Assembly (NCBI RefSeq): GCF_018327705.1
Contig: NZ_BNEM01000001.1
Span: forward strand, 1,984,001 to 2,048,000
Reading direction: 5' to 3'
Length of the DNA: 64,000 nt
Source: Catellatospora sp. TT07R-123
Lineage (GTDB): Bacteria > Actinomycetota > Actinomycetes > Mycobacteriales > Micromonosporaceae
Below the pieces are notes generated by a model that saw nothing but the letters and a program-made list of their open reading frames with translations, had not been told where the DNA came from and searched no databases. The translations under genes and the position numbers were made by a program. Every line of letters begins with the position of its first letter. Position 1 is the stretch's first letter. Below are positions 25,250-33,410 of the stretch, one piece after another.

Positions 25250-25263
25250 GGCTACCGATCCTC
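25234..25263 (-). promoter_or_regulatory. Hairpin enclosing the sigma-factor start codon
   Basis: GAGGATCGGTAGCC (25234-25247) is exactly complementary to 25250-25263, leaving a 2-nt gap. The GTG start at 25249-25247 lies at the very tip. In RNA the hairpin would hide the start codon; as DNA it is a 30-bp palindrome that a dimeric regulator, or the sigma factor itself, could bind. Confidence 0.7.
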
Positions 25264-25273
25264 GCACGGCCGG

Positions 25274-25645
25274 TCAGGCGGGTGCGCCGAAGTCCTCCGG
25301 CCCGAAGACCTTCAGCACCTCGGTCTCGCCCTCCCACTGCGGCCACAGGTCGCGGTGCAGCGCCAGGAACCGCGAGGCCCACTCGACGGCCTCCTCCTTG
25401 GTGCGCACCTGGTACAGCGCGTAGCTGATCGTCTCCTTGGCCTCGGCGAACGGGCCGTCGGTCACCGACAGCGCCCCGCCGTACAGGCCGACCCTGGCCC
25501 CGAGCGCGCTGGGCGCCAGGCCCCCGGTGTCCAGCAGCACCCCGGCGGCGGTCGCGTCGGCGCCGAGCTTGAGGATGGCGTCCATCAGCTCCGGCGGCGG
25601 CGCGGTGTCAGGCTGACGGGCCTTGAGCAGCATCAGGTATCGCAT
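25274..25645 (-). CDS. DGPF/YCII-related domain protein (ECF42 partner)
   Basis: A 123-residue ferredoxin-like-fold protein beginning MRYLMLLKA, with the family signature VTDGPFAEAKE (the DGPF tetrapeptide) near residue 62 and a C-terminal W/A-rich region. DGPF proteins occur almost always beside ECF42 sigma factors and are targets or partners of these; their biochemical role is not established. GGGAGGAAG precedes the ATG at 25645. Only 24 nt lie between its stop and the sigma-factor start, so they are cotranscribed. Confidence 0.9.
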   Translation of the reverse strand: MRYLMLLKARQPDTAPPPELMDAILKLGADATAAGVLLDTGGLAPSALGARVGLYGGALSVTDGPFAEAKETISYALYQVRTKEEAVEWASRFLALHRDLWPQWEGETEVLKVFGPEDFGAPA

Positions 25646-25662
25646 ATCGGGTTCTTCCTCCC

Positions 25663-25760
25663 GGTCGATGGGTCAGATCTCTGGTCGGTGGGTCAGGTCT
25701 CTGGTCGGTGGGTCGGTCTCTGGTCGGTGGGTCAGGTCTCTGCTGGTCGGTGGGTCAGGC
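25663..25760. repeat. 20-bp minisatellite, about five copies
   Basis: The unit is GGTCGGTGGGTCAGGTCTCT. Copies begin at 25663, 25683, 25703 (19 bp), 25722 and 25745 (partial). The array starts 17 nt upstream of the DGPF start and runs into the stop codon of the DUF998 gene. It would form the leader between those two genes and could change in copy number. Confidence 0.85.
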
Positions 25761-26411
25761 GGCGGCGCGGTAGTAGTGGATGCTGACGGCGGCCAGCCAG
25801 GCCCAGGCGGTCGCCACTGCGGCGAGGAAGGCCAGCGTGGTCGGACCGTGCGACCCGCTGGCGATGCCCGCGAACCCGGCCAGGAACACCACGCCGGTGA
25901 TCCGCGAGAACCAGGCCAGCCCTCGCTCGCCCTGCCGGGCGAAGCCGCGCGCCAGCACGAAGCAGGCTGCGATGAGGCAGCCGAAGCCGATCCCGCCGAG
26001 CATGAGGTGCAGCATGCCGTGCCAGCTGATCGTGCCGGTCTCGGGCGCGCCGACGGGGAAGCCCTGAACCGCGTCGGCGCGGAAGACCCCTGCCCCGACC
26101 ATGCTCAGGCCGTAGCCGCTGAGCAGCAGCGGAGCCCAGAAGCGGCGCCCGGCCGGCAGCGCCCGGCGCAGGCCGACGGCGGCGGCGACGGTCATCAGCC
26201 CGGCGGCGACGAAGTTCGCCACCTGGATCCAGCCGTGCTCGCCGTTGGCCAGCAGGCTCCAGGCGTGGCGGGACAGGTCGAACCCGTCCCGGGTCAGCGC
26301 CTGGGCCAGGCCGACGATCAGGTACACCGGACCGGCGAGCACCCCGTAGCCCAGCAGCGACTTCGTGATCCGGACGGGCAGCGGCGGGCAGGTGGCGACA
26401 GCGGTGGTCAT
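25755..26411 (-). CDS. DUF998 family membrane protein
   Basis: A 218-residue polytopic protein with about six helices, starting GVLAGPVYLIVGLAQALTRDGFDLSRHAWSLL and containing the conserved GWIQVANF, which fits DUF998. The function of the family is unknown. It precedes the DGPF and ECF42 genes in the same orientation; its stop codon lies in the last minisatellite unit, and 109 nt separate it from the DGPF start. DUF998 proteins with ECF42 neighbours are a recurrent arrangement in actinomycetes, so it may be part of the same signalling unit. Confidence 0.8.
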   Translation of the reverse strand: MTTAVATCPPLPVRITKSLLGYGVLAGPVYLIVGLAQALTRDGFDLSRHAWSLLANGEHGWIQVANFVAAGLMTVAAAVGLRRALPAGRRFWAPLLLSGYGLSMVGAGVFRADAVQGFPVGAPETGTISWHGMLHLMLGGIGFGCLIAACFVLARGFARQGERGLAWFSRITGVVFLAGFAGIASGSHGPTTLAFLAAVATAWAWLAAVSIHYYRAAA

Positions 26412-26512
26412 CTCGATTGCTCCCTCAGTGAGTGCCTACACCTGCTCCTCGAACGGCCCCGCCCGGATCCGACACCCTCTCCCAAGATTTTTTCCGGGTA
26501 CGCGGACCAGGC

Positions 26513-26599
26513 CCCCAAGATCCGCCGAGTTGCCGGGCAACCGGGCGTATCTTGGGGCCGCTTTCGCCCGATTGCCCGGCAACTTGGCGGATCTTGGGG
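26513..26599. repeat. Hairpin element, family B, copy 2, with extended 35-bp stem
   Basis: Arms at 26513-26547 and 26565-26599 pair at 33 of 35 positions; both exceptions are transitions that would still form G-U pairs. The central 65 bp (26524-26588) match the copies at 4856 and 56979; the outer CCCCAAGATCCG part is unique to this copy. The loop repeats TATCTTGGG. It sits between two divergently transcribed genes. Confidence 0.9.
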
Positions 26600-26637
26600 T
26601 GGTGGCGCGCGGCGCGCGGGGGTGGGGCTGCTCTGGC

Positions 26638-27114
26638 ATGATCTGCCGGGTGAACCCCGCGTACCCCGGTCCCGTCATGCCCTACGCCGCCTACCAGGTG
26701 CCCGTGCCGCTGCCCGAGGGCCACGGCGTCATCGTGGCGAGCTTCAACCGCGGCCCCTACCTGGTCTCCGCCGCGACCACCTGCCGCCTGAAGATCGACG
26801 GCCGGGACGTGCCGTTCGGGTCGGAGGGCACGTACCACATCGCGGTGCCCGCCGGACCCCACGAGGTCAAGGTCACCGACTGGATGGGCGTGCCGATGAT
26901 CAAGACCCGGCTGACCGTGCAGCCGGGCGCCGCCCACCCGCTGAACTTCCGGTTCGGCGGCTGGCGCAACCGGGTCCACGACGGCCACGGCACCGACGTG
27001 ACCACCTTCGGGATGTGGTCCAACTACCTCGTCATGCTGATCGTCCTGGGCGTGGCGGTGCTGTGCTGCGGCGGCGGCACTGTGCTCGCCGCCCTGGCGA
27101 GCTCGTCCAGCTGA
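26638..27114 (+). CDS. Protein of unknown function with a C-terminal membrane anchor
   Basis: A 158-residue protein. Residues 20-120 look like beta-rich structure (GVIVASFNRGPYLVSAATTCRLKIDGRDV and a repeat of small beta hairpins such as GTYHIAVPAGPHEVKV), and residues 130-152 form one hydrophobic helix (YLVMLIVLGVAVLCCGGGTV). It could be a tail-anchored protein with a soluble cytoplasmic domain. No family was recognised. ATG at 26638 or GTG at 26650 may be the start; neither has a strong ribosome-binding site. It lies directly after the family-B hairpin. Confidence 0.6.
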   Translation: MICRVNPAYPGPVMPYAAYQVPVPLPEGHGVIVASFNRGPYLVSAATTCRLKIDGRDVPFGSEGTYHIAVPAGPHEVKVTDWMGVPMIKTRLTVQPGAAHPLNFRFGGWRNRVHDGHGTDVTTFGMWSNYLVMLIVLGVAVLCCGGGTVLAALASSSS

Positions 27115-27187
27115 TCGAGCAGTCCGGCCGGACCGCGCGGGCACGTCTGCGAAGCTGACCGTGCGGCCGGACGGAGGGAGCACGGGC

Positions 27188-27784
27188 ATGCGGAGTTTCG
27201 CGCGGCGGGAGTTCGTGCTCATGCTGCTGCGGCGCATGGACGACTACCAGCCGGAGCTGGTCGAGGCCGCGTACACGGGGCTCGGGGCCGCCCGCACCGA
27301 CTACCTGGCCGCCCACCACCGCTGGCAGCAGCTGCTGCGGTCCCGGCGCAGCCCGCGCGGCCTGGAGCTGTACCGCGCCACGATCGGCCCGCCGGACACC
27401 GAGCGCCCGGTCCCGTACGGCGACCTGACGCTGACCGCGTGCGCCTGGACGCTGCCCGGCCCGTGGCCGGACCTGCGCTGGGAGGCGACCATCGGCACCG
27501 ACGGCTTCGTGCTGCACGCGTGGCTGGTCCGCGCCGACCCGGCGGCCGCGCCGGGCCTGGCCGCCCCGGACCGGGTCGCGCCCTGGTCGGCCGTGGTCGA
27601 CGACGTGACGGGTGCGTTCCCGGGCGCGCGGCAGCTCGACCCGGAGGTGCCCGGCCGCTGGGTGGTCCGCGCCGACTCCGGCGGCACCCCGTACGACCTG
27701 GTCTTCGTGCACGGCCTCTACCAGGTCGGACACCCCGCCGGGGCGAGCACGCCGCGCCGCTCCCCGCGCCGGGGCGCGGCCTAG
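27188..27784 (+). CDS. Conserved-looking hypothetical protein
   Basis: A 198-residue soluble protein of unknown function, with a basic N-terminus (MRSFARREFVLMLLRRM) followed by a DYQPELVEAAYTGLGAARTD region and a mixed alpha/beta body. GGAGGGAG lies 7 nt before the ATG at 27188. Its stop TAG overlaps the stop of the convergent ABC gene in a shared CTAG (27781-27784). No domain was recognised. Confidence 0.65.
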   Translation: MRSFARREFVLMLLRRMDDYQPELVEAAYTGLGAARTDYLAAHHRWQQLLRSRRSPRGLELYRATIGPPDTERPVPYGDLTLTACAWTLPGPWPDLRWEATIGTDGFVLHAWLVRADPAAAPGLAAPDRVAPWSAVVDDVTGAFPGARQLDPEVPGRWVVRADSGGTPYDLVFVHGLYQVGHPAGASTPRRSPRRGAA

Positions 27785-29670
27785 CCCCGGGCCTGGTAGC
27801 CGCTGGCCTGGAGGGTGAACAGCTCGGCGTAGCGGCCGTCGGCGGCCATCAGCTCGTCGTGGGTGCCCGACTCGACCACCCGGCCCTCGTGCAGCACATG
27901 GATCGCGTCGGCGAAGCGCACGTTGGCCAGCCGGTGCGTGATCAGCACGATGATGCGGTCGGGGTGGCGTCGCAACTGGGCGAAGAAGGCGTGCTCGGCC
28001 TTGGCGTCCAGCGCCGAGGACGGCTCGTCGGCGATGAGGACGGTGGCGTCGCGGTAGATGCCGCGCGCGGCGACCAGCCGCTGCCACTGCCCGCCGGACA
28101 GGTCCTGGCCCTCCTTGAACTCCTTGGACAGCAGGGTGGCGTACCCGTGCGGCAGCTCGGTGATCATGTCGTGGGCCGCGGCGGCGCGGGCCGCGTCCTC
28201 GGCGCGGCCGTGGTCGTAGGCGACCGCCTGGCGGCCGATGTGGATGTTGGCCTGCACGCTGAACGGGAACTTGTAGAACGACTGGCTGATCATCGCGACC
28301 TGGGCCGCCGCCTGGTCGGGGTCGAGGTGGCCCAGCTCGACGCCGTCCCAGGCGACGCTGCCGCCGCTGGGCCGGTACAGCCCGGCGAGCAGCATCGCCA
28401 GGGTGCTCTTGCCGGAGCCGTTCTCGCCGACCAGCGCGATGACCTGGCCCCGGTGCAGGGTCATCGAGACCCGGTCGAGAGCGGGCCGCGGCGCCCCGAG
28501 GTAGGTGAACGACACCTCCTCCACCCGCACCTGGTCGACCCGCTCGACGGCCGCGCTGCTGGTCGCGGGCACCCGTTCGGCGGCCCGGCGCAGGAAGTCG
28601 CGGAAGTCGGTGTAGTACAGCGCGTCCTCGTACAGCCGGTTGATCGAGAACGTGGTGGTCTGCAGGCTCGACCCGGCCGCCTGCACGGCGAACAGCGCGG
28701 TCGCGGCGGCCGCCAGCGGCACCAGCCCGTCCATCAGCAGGAACGCGAGCAGCGCGTACATGCCCGCGCTGGCCAGGCCGGTCAGCCCGGCCCCGACCGC
28801 CCGCAGCACCGTCTGCTCCCCCGCGAGCTGCAACGACAGCTGCGTCTCGGCGCCGAGCAGGGTGCGGTACTGCCCGAGCAGGTAGTCGCGCATCTGGAAG
28901 GCGCGCAGCTCGGCGGCGGTGTACCGGTTGGCCAGCAGCACCGCCAGCATCCAGGCGCGGCGGCGCCGGTCGTAGTGCTTGAGCATCATCAGGTATTCGC
29001 GGCGGGCCACCCGGATCGCGGTGACCGCGGTCGGCGCGCCGGCCAGCAGCAGGCACGGCAGCAGCAGCGGGGCGATGAAGGCGACGGCGGCTCCGGCCGC
29101 GGCGATGCCGACGACGCCCGTGATCAGGTCGACGGTGGAGTCGACGATCCAGGTCGACTCGCGCATGCCCCGGTCGCGGGCCCGGTCCATCTCCTGGGCG
29201 AAGCCGGGGTCGTCGAAGGCGGCGAGGTCGACGCTCGTGGTGGCCTCGTACATCTGCATCTCGACCTGGAGGTTGATCTGCGGCCGCAGCCGCTCCTGGG
29301 CCCAGCCCGCGGCGATCCCGAGCGCCCCGCGCACCGTGATCGCCGCCGCGGCCCAGCACAGCGCGGGCAGCGCGGCCCGGACCCGTTCCGGGGTCGGCCC
29401 CTCGCTGAACAGGTTGGCCAGCACGTTGCTGGTGGCCAGCAGCCCGAACGTGGTCATCGTGCCGGCGAGCAGCTGCAACCCGACGGCGACGACCGTGTCG
29501 CGCGGGTTGGCCGACCAGGCCAGCCGCAGTGACTCGCGGACCAGCGCGGGCAGCCGCCGCGCCACCGCCCAGAACCCCGTGTTCGCGAACGCCTCCGCGT
29601 GGACCATCCAGTCCTCGGCGGCCAGCTCCGGCAGCGCCGGAACCTCCTGCGACTCCGTCACCCCCGGCAC
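27781..29670 (-). CDS. ABC transporter, fused membrane and ATPase domains
   Basis: A 629-residue fusion. The membrane part (about 35-360) has around six helices and ends in TTTFSINRLYEDALYYTDF. The ATPase (about 385-620) has Walker A GENGSGKST, signature DLSGGQWQR, Walker B LIADEPSSALD and the switch histidine LITHRLA. It resembles bacterial lipid- or peptide-exporting half-transporters and is likely a homodimer because no partner is adjacent. GTG at 29670 is used; GTG at 29661 is possible. The intergenic space upstream contains a family-A hairpin. The hydrophobic layout suggests export, but the substrate is unknown. Confidence 0.85.
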   Translation of the reverse strand: MPGVTESQEVPALPELAAEDWMVHAEAFANTGFWAVARRLPALVRESLRLAWSANPRDTVVAVGLQLLAGTMTTFGLLATSNVLANLFSEGPTPERVRAALPALCWAAAAITVRGALGIAAGWAQERLRPQINLQVEMQMYEATTSVDLAAFDDPGFAQEMDRARDRGMRESTWIVDSTVDLITGVVGIAAAGAAVAFIAPLLLPCLLLAGAPTAVTAIRVARREYLMMLKHYDRRRRAWMLAVLLANRYTAAELRAFQMRDYLLGQYRTLLGAETQLSLQLAGEQTVLRAVGAGLTGLASAGMYALLAFLLMDGLVPLAAAATALFAVQAAGSSLQTTTFSINRLYEDALYYTDFRDFLRRAAERVPATSSAAVERVDQVRVEEVSFTYLGAPRPALDRVSMTLHRGQVIALVGENGSGKSTLAMLLAGLYRPSGGSVAWDGVELGHLDPDQAAAQVAMISQSFYKFPFSVQANIHIGRQAVAYDHGRAEDAARAAAAHDMITELPHGYATLLSKEFKEGQDLSGGQWQRLVAARGIYRDATVLIADEPSSALDAKAEHAFFAQLRRHPDRIIVLITHRLANVRFADAIHVLHEGRVVESGTHDELMAADGRYAELFTLQASGYQARG

Positions 29671-29769
29671 GCTACCGCCGCCCGACCCTCCACAGTGGAA
29701 GCCACGCGCGACGGCCGCCCGCCACCCGCGCCCGCCCTGCCCCGCCCTGCCCCGCCCTGCCCGCCTTTC

Positions 29770-29834
29770 ACAGACGTTGGCCTATCTCATCGAGTATTCG
29801 GAGATCGAACTCGATGAGATAGGCCAACGTTTAT
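29770..29834 (-). repeat. 65-bp hairpin element, family A, copy 3
   Basis: Arms at 29770-29795 and 29809-29834 pair at 24 of 26 positions, giving the longest stem in the family; the loop is 13 nt. On the minus strand CCCCGTTTTAC precedes it. It lies 59 nt after the PHB depolymerase stop. Confidence 0.9.
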
Positions 29835-29893
29835 GTAAAACGGGGCGGGACGGGGCGGGGGCGGGACGGGCGCGGGTCAGGGCTGGCCGGGGG

Positions 29894-31156
29894 TCAGCAT
29901 TGGCCGTCGGCGAGGACGTAGTAGTTGGGGGCGGTCTGGCGCAGGGTGTGGACCACCGCCACGTTCCACAGGCCCATGGCCTGGTTGGAGCCGTTGGCGT
30001 AGACGTAGCCGCCGCTCTGGTGGGCGCGCCCGGCCACGGTCTGGGCATAGTTGTTCGCGGTGAAGCACGGCTGGTTCGTCGGGCTCGGGCTCGGCGAGGC
30101 ACTCGGCGAAGCACTCGGCGAGGCGGTCGGGGACGCGGTCGGCGACGGGGCGGGTGACGTGCTGGCCGACGGGGACGGCGCCGGGCCGCCGGTGGCCAGG
30201 CCCCAGTCCTGGGCGATGCGGTACGACGAGCAGATCGAGTCCAGGAAGTAGGCGGCCGCCGCCCCGCACTGGTCCACGCCGCTGCCCGGGTCGACCGGGG
30301 TGCCGTGCGCGATGCCCTGCACCCGGTAGGTGATCACCTGGCCGGTGCCGTACACGGTGCGGGTCGTGGTCGCGGGCAGGGTGCCGGTGCCGGTGGCGGT
30401 GGTGCTGATCCCGTGCACGTTGACCCACTGGTCGCGCAGCTCGTCGGCGTTGGCGGGCACCACCGTCGTGTCGGAGCTGCCCGCCCAGATCGACAGCTTC
30501 GGCCACGGCCCGGCGTAGCCCGCGTAGGCGTTGCGCACCAGGTCGCCCCACTGCGTCGGCGTCTTGCTGACCGCGCCGTACATGCAGGTGTAGGCGCTGG
30601 AGGTGTCGGTGGCGCAGCGGTAGGCCAGCCCGGCGATCACCGCGCCGCCCGCGAACACGTCCGGGTACGTGGCGAGCATGACCGAGGTCATCGCCCCGCC
30701 CGCCGACAGCCCGGTGACGAAGACGCGGGCAGCGTCGGAGCCATAGTTGGCCTTGGCGTAGTCGACCATCTGCTTGACCGACAGGGCTTCGCCCTGGCCG
30801 CGGGAGGCGTCGGCGGGCTGGAAGAAGTTGAAGCAGGAGTTGGCGTTGTTGGCCGAGCTCTGCTGCGGCAGCACCAGGGCGAAGCCGTAGAGGTCGGCGT
30901 ACTTCTGCCAGCCGGAGTTGGTGAAGTAGTCGGTGGCGGTCTGGGTGCAGCCGTGCAGGGCGACGACCAGCGGGGCACCGGTGGGCAGGCCGGTGGGCCG
31001 GTAGGCGTACATGGACAGGGCACCGGGGTTGCTGCCGAAGCCGCTGACCTGGGTCAGGGTCGCGGCGGCCTGGGCCGGGGCGATGGCTGCGGCGGTCGCG
31101 GCGAGCAGGGCGGCTGCGCCGGCGAGCAGAGCGGTGTACCAGCGGGGACGGGTCAT
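29894..31156 (-). CDS. Secreted PHB depolymerase family esterase with a C-terminal binding module
   Basis: A 420-residue extracellular esterase. A signal peptide (to about residue 30, APAQAA), an esterase domain with the oxyanion region VALHGCTQTATDY, the lipase box GLSAGGAMT, a DTTVVP segment (likely the catalytic aspartate) and GIAHGTPV (histidine) match short-chain-length PHA depolymerases. A 40-residue Ser/Pro/Ala linker leads to a small 57-residue domain bounded by cysteines (CFTANN...LADGQC), probably a polymer- or sugar-binding module. It hydrolyses poly-3-hydroxybutyrate to hydroxybutyrate units. ATG at 31156 is leaderless by its -10 box, and a shared 17-bp box lies 37 nt upstream. 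Confidence 0.85.
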   Translation of the reverse strand: MTRPRWYTALLAGAAALLAATAAAIAPAQAAATLTQVSGFGSNPGALSMYAYRPTGLPTGAPLVVALHGCTQTATDYFTNSGWQKYADLYGFALVLPQQSSANNANSCFNFFQPADASRGQGEALSVKQMVDYAKANYGSDAARVFVTGLSAGGAMTSVMLATYPDVFAGGAVIAGLAYRCATDTSSAYTCMYGAVSKTPTQWGDLVRNAYAGYAGPWPKLSIWAGSSDTTVVPANADELRDQWVNVHGISTTATGTGTLPATTTRTVYGTGQVITYRVQGIAHGTPVDPGSGVDQCGAAAAYFLDSICSSYRIAQDWGLATGGPAPSPSASTSPAPSPTASPTASPSASPSASPSPSPTNQPCFTANNYAQTVAGRAHQSGGYVYANGSNQAMGLWNVAVVHTLRQTAPNYYVLADGQC

Positions 31157-31163
31157 GGCCCGG

Positions 31164-31209
31164 AAACTACGACCACTGTTGACACCGCCGAAATGGGTGT
31201 GAACCACAT
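31164..31209 (-). promoter_or_regulatory. phb depolymerase promoter with shared 17-bp box
   Basis: The box ATGTGGTTCACACCCAT (minus strand, 31209-31193) lies 40 nt before a TAGTTT -10 element (31169-31164), which places the transcription start at about the ATG. The same box, at the same distance to the start codon, is in front of the hydroxybutyrate dehydrogenase gene. Confidence 0.6.
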
Positions 31210-31246
31210 GTTCCGGGCGCTGATTGTGGCGCCGGTCACAACGTGG

Positions 31247-32098
31247 TCAGCGAAGCGCCAGGTCGCGGATGTGGTCCGCCACCACCGCCGCGCCCGCCGG
31301 TCCGAGCAGGATCGTGTAGTGGTTGGTGTCGGGCACCAGCTCGTTCGCCAGCCCGGCGAGGGTCTCGGCGCGGTACAGCCCCGTCGGCTCGTCCATCAGC
31401 CCGCGCGGCGCCCACAGCACCTCGATCGGGCAGGTCACCGTCCGGTACGCCGTGGTCGTCGGCTCGTGCACCAGGGTGTCGGCCGCGTCGGCCCGGATCG
31501 CCTCGACGTTGCACGACGAGCGGTCCCCGTGCAGGTCCCGCAGCGCGTACGCCTCGATCGCCGCCGACCAGTGCGGCCCCAGCGCCGGGTGCGCCGACCA
31601 GAAGTCCAGGTAGTCGTCCACGGCCGGGAACACCATCGACAGGCGCTGCATCGCCGGGCCGATGACCGCCAGCAGCAGCGCGTCGATGTCGACCCCGGCC
31701 GGGATGCCGAACGCCACCCCGCCGTCGACCAGCAGCACCGACGACACCCGGTCCGGGTGCGTGACCGCGGTCAGCGCCGCGACGAACCCGCCCATCGAGT
31801 GCCCGACCAGCACCGCCCGCTCCACTCCGAGGTGGTCCAGCAGCGCCGCCACGTCGGCGGCGTGCGCGGCCAGCCCGTACGGCCCCGGCAGGCCCGCGCT
31901 GCCCGCCCGGCCGCGCAGGTCCGGGGCGACCAGGTCGACCGTGCCGCCGAGCTGCTCCGCGAGCACCGCGAAGGACAGGGCGTTGGCGGTGATGCCGTGC
32001 AGGGCCACTACAGTCGGGCCTTCGCCGGGCCAGCGGCACACCCGCAGGCTGCCGCCCGCGACGGGGACGTCGAACTCGTCTGGCTGGAGGAGGGTCAC
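31247..32098 (-). CDS. Alpha/beta hydrolase
   Basis: A 283-residue soluble hydrolase with VVALHGITANALSF (oxyanion region), the nucleophile elbow GHSMGGFVA, PDLRGRAGSA, a likely acid DGGVAF/WAPRGLMDEP region and the catalytic histidine in NHYTILLGP. The family includes esterases, haloalkane dehalogenases and lactonases; the substrate is unknown. The GTG at 32098 has no clear ribosome-binding site. It sits between the PHB depolymerase gene and the divergent importer operon, so cleavage of a transported ester is possible but unproven. Confidence 0.85.
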   Translation of the reverse strand: MTLLQPDEFDVPVAGGSLRVCRWPGEGPTVVALHGITANALSFAVLAEQLGGTVDLVAPDLRGRAGSAGLPGPYGLAAHAADVAALLDHLGVERAVLVGHSMGGFVAALTAVTHPDRVSSVLLVDGGVAFGIPAGVDIDALLLAVIGPAMQRLSMVFPAVDDYLDFWSAHPALGPHWSAAIEAYALRDLHGDRSSCNVEAIRADAADTLVHEPTTTAYRTVTCPIEVLWAPRGLMDEPTGLYRAETLAGLANELVPDTNHYTILLGPAGAAVVADHIRDLALR

Positions 32099-32166
32099 GT
32101 GGGGCAACCGTACGGATCCCTCTCCGCGCACGCGATGGGCTGCGACCCACACCATCGGGGGGTGCG

Positions 32167-32213
32167 GTGTGGTGGCGGACCACATGGCCGCCCGGTGACG
32201 TCGTCCATAGCGT
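32167..32213 (+). promoter_or_regulatory. Promoter of the first liv-type operon with palindromic box
   Basis: TGTGGT-GGCGG-ACCACA (32168-32184) is a palindrome with 6-bp arms. A TAGCGT -10 element follows at 32208, 40 nt after its start. The arrangement resembles the box/-10 spacing at 31193, 37279 and 52030. Confidence 0.5.
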
Positions 32214-32249
32214 GGCGTGGACCACAACGGTAACCAAGGAGACCCCGAT

Positions 32250-33407
32250 ATGAAACGGCGACTCGTCATTCTCGCCACCGCGTCGGCGCTCGCCCTGGCG
32301 GCCTGCGGCAGCCCGCAGGACGCGGCGGCACCGCAGGGCGGGAAGGTGTCGGTCGGGCTGGTTTACTCCCAGACCGGCGCCCTGGCCAGCTACGGCAAGC
32401 AGTACATCGACGGCTTCAAGGCCGGTCTGGCGTACGCCACCAACGGCACGAACAAGGTCGGCGACCGCACCATCGAGCTGCTGGAGTCCGACGACGCGGG
32501 CGACCCGGCCAAGGCCGTCTCGGCGGTCAAGGACCTGGTCGGCAAGGGCGTCAAGGTCATCGCCGGGTCCACCGGCTCGGGCGTGGCGCTCCAGGTGGCC
32601 CCGCTGGCCGCGCAGAACAAGGTGCTGTTCGTCTCCGGCCCGGCCGCGACCGACGGCCTCACCGGCGTCAACCGGTACACGTTCCGCTCGGGCCGCCAGT
32701 CCTACCAGGACGTGCTGGCCGCCAAGTCGTTCATCGCCGCCCCGGCGGGCAAGAAGGTGCTGGTCTTCACGCAGGACACCGCCTTCGGCAAGGCCAACGA
32801 GGCCGCGGTGACCGCGGTGATCGGCGGCGCGGGCGCCACGGTGACCTCGCTGGAGGTGCCGGCCAGCGCGACCGACTTCACCCCGTTCGCCAGCCAGGTG
32901 CTCAAGGCCAAGCCGGACCTGCTGTTCGTGGCCTGGGCGGGCACCACCGCCAGCGCCATGTGGCAGGCCCTGGAGCAGCAGAACGTCCTGGCCGGCACGC
33001 TGGTGGTGACGGGTCTGGACCAGAAGGCGTCGTACCCGACCTTCGGCAAGGCCGGTGACAGCGTCTCCTTCCTGTCGCACCACTTCGCCGGCGCCACCGA
33101 CAACGCGGTGGCCAAGGCGGCGGCCGCGGCGATCCCGAGCGGGCTGGACCTGTTCACCCCGGACGGCTTCAACGCCGCCCAGATGATCGTCCACGCGCTC
33201 CAGGCCGGCGACGACGTCGAGAAGATGATCGCCGCGCTGGAGGGCTGGAGCTTCGACGGCATCAAGGGCGCGATGACCATCCGCAAGGAGGACCACGCGC
33301 TGCTGCAGCCGATGTTCCAGGTGAAGCTGGTCGGCGGCGCGCCGCAGCTGGTCAAGGCCCTCAACCCGGACGAGGTCGCCCCGCCGGTGGCCGCGATGAA
33401 GTCCTGA
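32250..33407 (+). CDS. Liv-type ABC transporter substrate-binding lipoprotein (system 1)
   Basis: A 385-residue lipoprotein with the lipobox LALAAC (acylated Cys19) and a periplasmic-binding-protein fold of the branched-chain amino acid (LivJ-like, Peripla_BP_6) type: VSVGLVYSQTGALASYGKQYIDGFKAGL, ELLESDDAGDPAKAVSAVKDLV and VTGLDQKASYPTFG. Such proteins bind amino acids, amides, hydroxy acids or aromatic acids outside the cell and deliver them to the LivHMGF permease. AAGGAG precedes the ATG. It begins a five-gene operon with the ATPases before the permeases. Confidence 0.9.
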   Translation: MKRRLVILATASALALAACGSPQDAAAPQGGKVSVGLVYSQTGALASYGKQYIDGFKAGLAYATNGTNKVGDRTIELLESDDAGDPAKAVSAVKDLVGKGVKVIAGSTGSGVALQVAPLAAQNKVLFVSGPAATDGLTGVNRYTFRSGRQSYQDVLAAKSFIAAPAGKKVLVFTQDTAFGKANEAAVTAVIGGAGATVTSLEVPASATDFTPFASQVLKAKPDLLFVAWAGTTASAMWQALEQQNVLAGTLVVTGLDQKASYPTFGKAGDSVSFLSHHFAGATDNAVAKAAAAAIPSGLDLFTPDGFNAAQMIVHALQAGDDVEKMIAALEGWSFDGIKGAMTIRKEDHALLQPMFQVKLVGGAPQLVKALNPDEVAPPVAAMKS

Positions 33408-33410
33408 CCG

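Noticed and set aside
29835..29880. A G-quadruplex or CRISPR-like array next to family-A copy 3
   Set aside because: The GGGGCGGGACGGGGCGGG stretch is short and irregular, without spacers or cas genes; it is probably just GC-rich flank.
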